In this document: positions 58,595 to 64,000 of the stretch, one piece after another
Layout: the number at the start of each line of letters is the position of its first letter
How positions within the stretch are numbered: position 1 is the stretch's first letter
Assembly (NCBI GenBank): GCA_000827205.1
Contig: KN832564.1
Span: forward strand, 662,579 to 726,578
DNA length: 64,000 nucleotides
Origin: Plicaturopsis crispa FD-325 SS-3
Lineage: Eukaryota > Basidiomycota > Agaricomycetes > Amylocorticiales > Amylocorticiaceae
Direction of reading: 5' to 3'
Position numbers and translations under genes: made by a program
Notes under the pieces: generated by a model
Database searches by the model: none
The model's input: the letters and a program-made list of their open reading frames with translations, nothing else
Told to the model about the DNA's origin: nothing

Positions 58595-60794
58595 GTTATT
58601 AATTCGTTTTTGTGGGTGTGGGGGCTTTGGGTTACATTACTGGGCGATTTTCTTACTATTTCCTACTTGTACATGTCATTTTCATGGGTTGCCTCGTTGC
58701 CCCCTCGACTGTCGAAGCTTTATACGATGTTCAAGGACATTCCAAAACTGGTACCATTCAGGGCCTCGTGGCCACATGCCACACCGCCACACCCTACACT
58801 CCATTCCGTCATCACATCGTACTTGCTCCAACGCTCTCCGCAGCGCAGCGCAGCACCAACTTCACGAGTATAAAAGCCTGGCCAACCCATACGACGTGCA
58901 TCCCCCAGCAGCGCTCACCATGCGACATCCTAGTATTCTCAACTAAATCCACTCCTTACAGGTCTTGCTTATCGCTATTCGCCTATACACACGTCCGAGT
59001 CTTCCTCGCGCACGTCCGAGTCTTCCTCCGCACACACATCCGAGTCTTCCTCGCGCACATCCGAGTCTTCCTCCGCACACACATCCGAATCTTCCTCGCA
59101 CCCCACCCCACCGTCTTTCCTTCCTACCACCCACCCCCTCACTCAGAAGTCGAAACACCCCGGTCTCCGCCCCACCCACCCCTACACAGCACTCCGCCCC
59201 CTCGCCGCCAGCCGCTCTCTGAAACGAGCGGCACCCGCATACGACGCCCCGTAAGTCCACAATTCCACCTATCTCTAATATGGAGACTATGACTCACGCT
59301 GTCAACAGTCCCGATGTGCGCACACCGAGCAGGCCAGCCCTTCCAGCCCAGGCTCTGGACCGCCGACGCCCGTCGATCCCGCTGCCGCCGCGCTGACGCA
59401 GACCACCACCCAGACCAGTGTTGCGCGCTGCTCTTTTGAGATACCTTTCTCGAGAGCTATGCTGCGACGGTGACTGGAGAGTGGTCTTCCGGCAGCGGCG
59501 GCGGCGGCGACCCGGGCATCGCGGACAAGAGCCGTGCTGATGCAGGGCACAGGCAGTCGATGCGCGCGTTTCGTTGCGAGCTTGAGGAGCGTGCGTTGAG
59601 TGCACCCGCCGTGCCGCGTCCGTTTTTACGGATGTGGCGCCCCGCCGCGTCTATTACGGATGCAGGCCCACGGGCGTAGAGACCCCTACGTACTCCACCC
59701 GCTTACATGGGTGTCGAGTCTACATACCGCCGCAGTACCGAGCTCCATCTCTCGCGAGGTGTCGAGTCTCCCTCCGCCGTGCCCTCGAACGCGATCCACA
59801 TTCGTCCGTCAACTTTCAATGTGTCGATCGTTCAACCTAGTACATTCGAGGACCGTGCATTGTGCCTAGCCACGGTACCTACTGCGCGCGTATAGCTCCA
59901 TCCTCTCCTGGATGTCGAGCACCTCGTCTCGCTCGCCTGCTTCTGTAGGTTGAGCTGAGCTGTTTCCTTTGAAGTGGTCATGGTGGACATTCAGAGTCGG
60001 ACAGCGAGGATTTTGGTTCGGAGAAGGCTGGCGGTAGCGATTTGGCTACATATTGGACTGTTATGTAGTGACCGAGTGTACCGTTACGGAGCGTTGAATA
60101 CATTCGCATCTTTGCCTGCTCAGAACATTGGTGTCTCTTTTAGGAAGTCGACGCGCCGCAGAGTCACGTGGCAGGGTCCCCTCTTCCACCGTTCGTCGTC
60201 GTTTTCCTTGCTGCCGCCGCCGCCGTCACTAGTTGTGTAACATATGCTCTATCGACAGTAGACACGCCGTTCTGTTGTCTTCAGTGCCCACGCCATGCTA
60301 CAGCCCGTCCGGAAAACAGCGTCATCGATCCCACGGCGTCGCGACCCGAGTCCGACTCTACAACAGCGCCTATCGAGCAAGAGCTCACCCGGATATGTGC
60401 GTACCCTGGGACCCAACGGATGGTGAGATGAGCAGCTGGTAGTATTACTATCACCCGCGCTGCTCCTACGGTGATATCGGTATCAGTTTGCCCGTAGGAC
60501 AACTTAGTGCGAAATGATTTCGGGGACGCGTCTTCATTTCACGGTCGCTCATGTTTCCCGCTGCATGTCCAGGCCGATAGACCGAGGTCCCTGCACGTTT
60601 TCATATGCAATATTGTAGCACGACTCACCGTACAGATGCCTCGGCCTCCCTCACCGACTCCAGTCGACGGCACACCCTCCATTTCGGCTCAACGGACAAA
60701 ACTACGAGGCCGACACTGCCGACGCCTCATCGTTGCAACAATTATCCACTCGGCACACGACACGGCCACTGAACGTTCTAATGCATAGACGTTC
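58595..60794. other. Poorly resolved stretch with a Ser-rich repeat frame
   Basis: A TATA box (58869-58876) is followed by a repeat tract at 58991-59103. Beyond 59400, frames are short and conflicting and I see no gene up to 60794. Confidence 0.35.
58991..59103 (+). repeat. 45 bp higher-order tandem repeat, possibly coding (Ser-rich)
   Basis: Units of 21 and 24 bp alternate (TCCGAGTCTTCCTCGCGCAC and the CCGCACAC variant), about 2.5 rounds of 45 bp. All units are multiples of three. In one frame they encode SESSSRT SESSSAHT and run on to about 59390 across a candidate intron (59209-59307). No start codon joins to this frame by a normal intron, so the gene is doubtful or broken. Confidence 0.5.
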
Positions 60795-61528
60795 TTGATG
60801 GAAGACTCGGACGCATCGGGAGGGCAGGACGTACCAGTGGTCAGCATCCCTTCTATCCGTCGCCATATTCCATTTCGAGCGCCAGGGCATGTGCTGCAGA
60901 TTGGTTCGACCGTGAGGCACCACTATCTGATAACGCAGCAAGTCGAATATGGAGACATGAATCGCGCGTTCTGTACTGTGATAACGCCGGTAGCATCTCG
61001 CTATGTTCCGAAGATGGAGGAGGAGGGTGTGGTAGTGGTCTCGACGGCGTTCTGTAGTCGTATCCTCGAGGTACGCACCATCATCCGGCGATATGTTTCG
61101 CCAAGCTGACTGGGCCCGCACGACTTGAAGTTCACATGCAGATGCTCCCCCGTGCTCTGTGCGGACTCACCGCTCGGAATATCAATATCGCGGAACTATA
61201 TCATCCCCAACAACGCCTGTATCCCGACTGGGACCACGGCGTGAAAAAGGGCTACATTGATGCAGACGCTAACTACGCGAACCCCTCTTCAAACACATCC
61301 GCGCGCGCAGCTGCATCCACCGCAGTAAGTACAGTGCGGAACTTTATCTTTTGTCCTCTTCCCTTGATCTTCATCTGCCTAACTGACTCGCAACAGGAAA
61401 CAAACACACACGCCGTGCACGAGTGCCACTGCCTTCCTCGCGCAAGCCATTCGCCAGTATTTACGACGCAGGACGGTGCACACGGTATCGTTGTCGGAAG
61501 GAGGAAGAAGTCTTTCCAATCTGATTAG
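60795..61528 (+). CDS. Unidentified protein, three candidate exons
   Basis: Three exons fit: 60795 to about 61071 (MMEDSDASGGQDVPVV, HIPFRAPGHVLQIGS, MNRAFCTVITPVASRYVPKM), a second from about 61107 to 61323 (LTGPARLEVHMQMLPRALCG, RNINIAELYHPQQRLYPDWD, VKKGYIDADANYANP), and a third from about 61398. The first intron would be only 35 bp; the second has good borders. Composition is coding-like, with a striking Tyr/Asp/Asn-rich middle. I recognise no domain, signal or membrane span. Start and end are uncertain. Confidence 0.4.
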
Positions 61529-61802
61529 ATTTCCGCGATCGATCGTTGTACGTATCTGATTAGATCAAACCTAGGAATGTTCGCCACACTTACCCGCTCC
61601 CAGTCTTTCTCTGTTTTCAGCCGCTATTCCGCAGAAATGTTCGGTTTGGTGCACAATGCACAATTAATGCGCAGGAAGCGGATGCATGTGGCCACCGAGC
61701 CCTTTTTTTCTGGCCGTTCTATAAAGTCGCCATGGCCAGCCACTAGCTTAGGTTCTCTCCTCGCACTCGGTCCTGGTCCCCTTTGCACGCCGTCTCTTGA
61801 CG

Positions 61803-64000
61803 ATGCAGTCCAATATCACAGCACCCGATATTTCAGCAGCACCCAATATTTTAGTAGCACCCGATATTGCAGCACACGTCATCGACAGGGCAGCGCTCTC
61901 CGGCCCCGCAGCGGCCGAAAAACTCAGGCATCGCGTCGTCAACGCCGCCTACACCCATTACACATGGTACTTTGTCGGCGCCTTCATCGCCCTCGTCGCG
62001 CTCTGCCAATTCGCATCCTACCTCGTCGGTCGCCTCCAGCGCGCGCACCCTCTCCCTCCCCAGGTGGCAAGTATCAATGGAGGCACCAGAACCACCGCTA
62101 CGACGACGCCAAAGCCCGCCCTCCGCCGCCTCCCCCTCGGCCTCCTCAACGCCTACCGCGTCCTCGCCTTCCGCACCACCCTCACCCTCCCCCTCTTCAA
62201 CTCCCTCTACACCCTCAACCTCGCCGAGGTGTTCTGCACGCTCGCGTACATCACGGGCTTGTACGTGCTGGAGTTTTATAATGCTGGGAATAAGGTGACG
62301 GGGGTGCGGTTCGATGCGACGTTTTGGGGGAATCGGGCGGGGTTGATTGCGACGGCGCAGTTGCCGCTGGTGACGGTGTTGGGGACGAAGAATAATGTGC
62401 TGTCATGTGAGTGAGATATGGGTTTTCGGTTTGTGTGGATTGCGGGGTGAGCTGATGGGTGTCATTGGGTCTGTGTAGGGATTACGGGGATTAGCTACGA
62501 CAAGGTATTTTTATCTGACTGAAGCACGGATATACTTAAAGAGGGCTAATATTGGGTGCTGATAGCTGAACTACCTGCACCGCATGAGCGCGCGCACCGT
62601 GTTCGTGCTTCTCTGGGTGCACGCCGGGCAATGGGTGCGTCCTTCTTGTTCCTTCAAATTGCACGCTCCCACATACATTGTCTTCAATTTGTATCGCCGT
62701 GCTGACTGCGGCTCAAACGCACACAGATCCACACCGGCATCGACGACGACCTCCCCACGACATGGCTGCGCCACGGCATCGCCGGCCTCGCCGCGTTTTC
62801 GCTCATCATCCTCGTCTCCCTCCGGCCCGTGCGCGAGCGCTCGTACGAGCTGTTCTTCTGGGTACATTTGTTTGGCGTGTTGTGAGTGGCCCTTCCTCCT
62901 CGTTATACACCTCCTTGGTGCCGCTGTACACCTCCTTGGTGTCCTTGTACACCTCCTTGGTGTCCTTGTACACCCCCTTGGTGCCGCTGTACACCTCCTT
63001 GGTGCCCTTGTACACCTCCTTGGTGCTTCGTGCCTCCCAGTGCCGTGTAAAAATAGTGGACTGACGATATGTGGTGTGCACAGTGTGTTTTTACTAGGCG
63101 GGTACTACCACACCTCGCACTTCAAGGGCATCAACGCGTACGTCCTCACCGCGTTCGGCATATGGGCGTTCGACCGCGCGACGCGCCTCGTAAGGGTGGT
63201 GGTGTACAACCACGCGTATTTCTCGCCTTTTGCCCTATTCACATATCTAACACGGTCAAAATCCTCCCCCTCCCCTACACCCGACACCAACAAAACACGA
63301 GACGGCTCCACACAGCAAACAACATCCGACGACGCTGGGAACGACCTCAAAAACACCTTCGACGCCACAACAGAACTCCTCTCCCCACACCTCATCCGCC
63401 TACGCCTGCGCCGCCCGCCGCACTTCCACTGGCGCGCGGGCCAGGCCGCGTACCTCCTCGCGCCCGGCGTGTCCCGCGTCCCGTTCGAGGCGCACCCGTT
63501 TACGATCGCGTCGTTCGAGTCGCGCTTGGTGCCCCCTTCCGCGTCGTCGTCGGAGAATTCGTCTGCTACCGACTTGGAGAAACGCAGCGGGGGGTCGTCA
63601 CGGGATGGGCACGATGGGCAGGAGAAGGACGACTCACGACAAGGGCAGGACGACGACTCGAAGCCCAGCCCATACTGGCGCGAGCTCGTCTTCCTCATCT
63701 CCGTGCGCTCCGGCTTCACCGCGCGCCTCGCGTCCGTCGCCTCCCGCCGGGGCACAGTCAAAGTCCTCGTCGACGGGCCGTATGGGCCGAGCCCCGGTTT
63801 GACGGGGGACGATGTGTGCGTGCTGGTGTGCGGCGGGACGGGGGTGAGTTATGCGTTGCCTGTTTTGTTGGATGTTATCGAGTGAGTGGGTGGATGTTTT
63901 AAGGGTGTGGGTGTGGGTGACTGACGGATGTGTGGGTGTGTGTGGGTGTGTAGGTGTGCGAAGATGGGGAAGACGCAGTGTAGACGCGTAGTGTTCATAT
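61803..64000 (+). CDS. Ferric/cupric reductase, FRE type (cut by window end)
   Basis: Plasma-membrane metalloreductase that passes electrons from NADPH through FAD and two hemes to extracellular Fe(III). At least seven exons. N-terminal helices (HYTWYFVGAFIALVALCQF) lead to the heme-binding region: ISYDK / LNYLHRMSARTVFVLLWVHA / GQW / IHTGIDD, then FFWVHLFGV and FLLGGYYHTSHF, giving the paired histidines. The FAD part has FEAHPFTIASF; the NADPH start is VCVLVCGGTGVSYALPVL. A Ser/Asp/Gln-rich insert of about 45 residues follows HPFTIAS, and a polar insert of about 35 precedes the FAD domain. The intron at 62882-63083 contains a 21 bp tandem repeat. The last exon (CAKMGKTQCRRVVF) runs off the window. 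Confidence 0.88.
62915..63035. repeat. 21 bp intronic minisatellite in the ferric reductase gene
   Basis: About six copies of TACACCTCCTTGGTGTCCTT plus G, varying at a few positions, wholly inside an intron bounded by GTGAGT and CACAG. The intron is 202 bp against 50-60 bp for most others in the window. Confidence 0.85.

Noticed and set aside
1-64000. tRNA genes, CRISPR arrays, LTR or virus-like elements
   Set aside because: No B-box-like GGTTCGANTCC in tRNA context, no spaced repeat array, and no integrase, reverse transcriptase or capsid-like frame was seen on either strand.

Overview
The window looks like nuclear DNA of a filamentous basidiomycete, probably an Agaricomycete of polypore type. 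Almost every gene is cut by several 50-60 bp GT-AG introns (two are GC-AG), genes are densely packed on both strands, and many families are typical of that group: a DUF6593 protein, GH16 glucanase, GH13 amylase with CBM20, and fast-evolving F-box and BTB proteins. I saw no LTR element, virus-like element, rRNA, tRNA or CRISPR array. Exon joins were worked out by eye, so boundaries may be off by a base or two.

Layout. 0.3-1.7 kb: a GH16 glucanase with a GPI-type tail. 1.8-5.9 kb: gene-poor DNA with a TA-flanked MITE (4594-5172). 6-7.3 kb: a HAD phosphatase of the glycerol-3-phosphatase type behind a perfect CRE and a TATA box. 7.8-14.5 kb: an ABCC multidrug-type transporter. 15.2-17.9 kb: an Old Yellow Enzyme and, divergently, a DUF6593 protein. 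18.6-35.1 kb: an accessory block holding four F-box genes or pseudogenes and four BTB genes, with a second, hAT-like non-autonomous transposon (24528-25503). 36-37.7 kb: TAF6. 38.1-41.7 kb: a secreted alpha-amylase with two starch-binding domains. 42.3-48 kb: a small conserved basic protein and a BBC1/AIM3-type actin-patch protein. 48.4-54.2 kb: a membrane-anchored alpha/beta hydrolase, an aldo-keto reductase and another F-box gene. 55.2-58.6 kb: an HMG-box regulator and a secreted protein made of two near-identical 60-residue units. 59-61.5 kb: uncertain coding fragments. 61.8 kb to the end: a ferric reductase cut off by the window edge.

How the genes relate. Housekeeping genes (TAF6, BBC1, the small basic protein) are interleaved with secreted or wall-facing enzymes (GH16, amylase, ferric reductase) and detoxification-type genes (ABCC, OYE, AKR). 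The 18.6-35.1 kb block is the most unusual part: two kinds of E3 ubiquitin-ligase substrate adaptor (F-box for SCF, BTB for CUL3) sit together, with an inverted paralogue pair, a frameshifted copy, in-frame repeats in C-terminal tails and an apparent in-frame stop before a further open stretch. I read it as a birth-and-death cluster of adaptors; that reading is inference.
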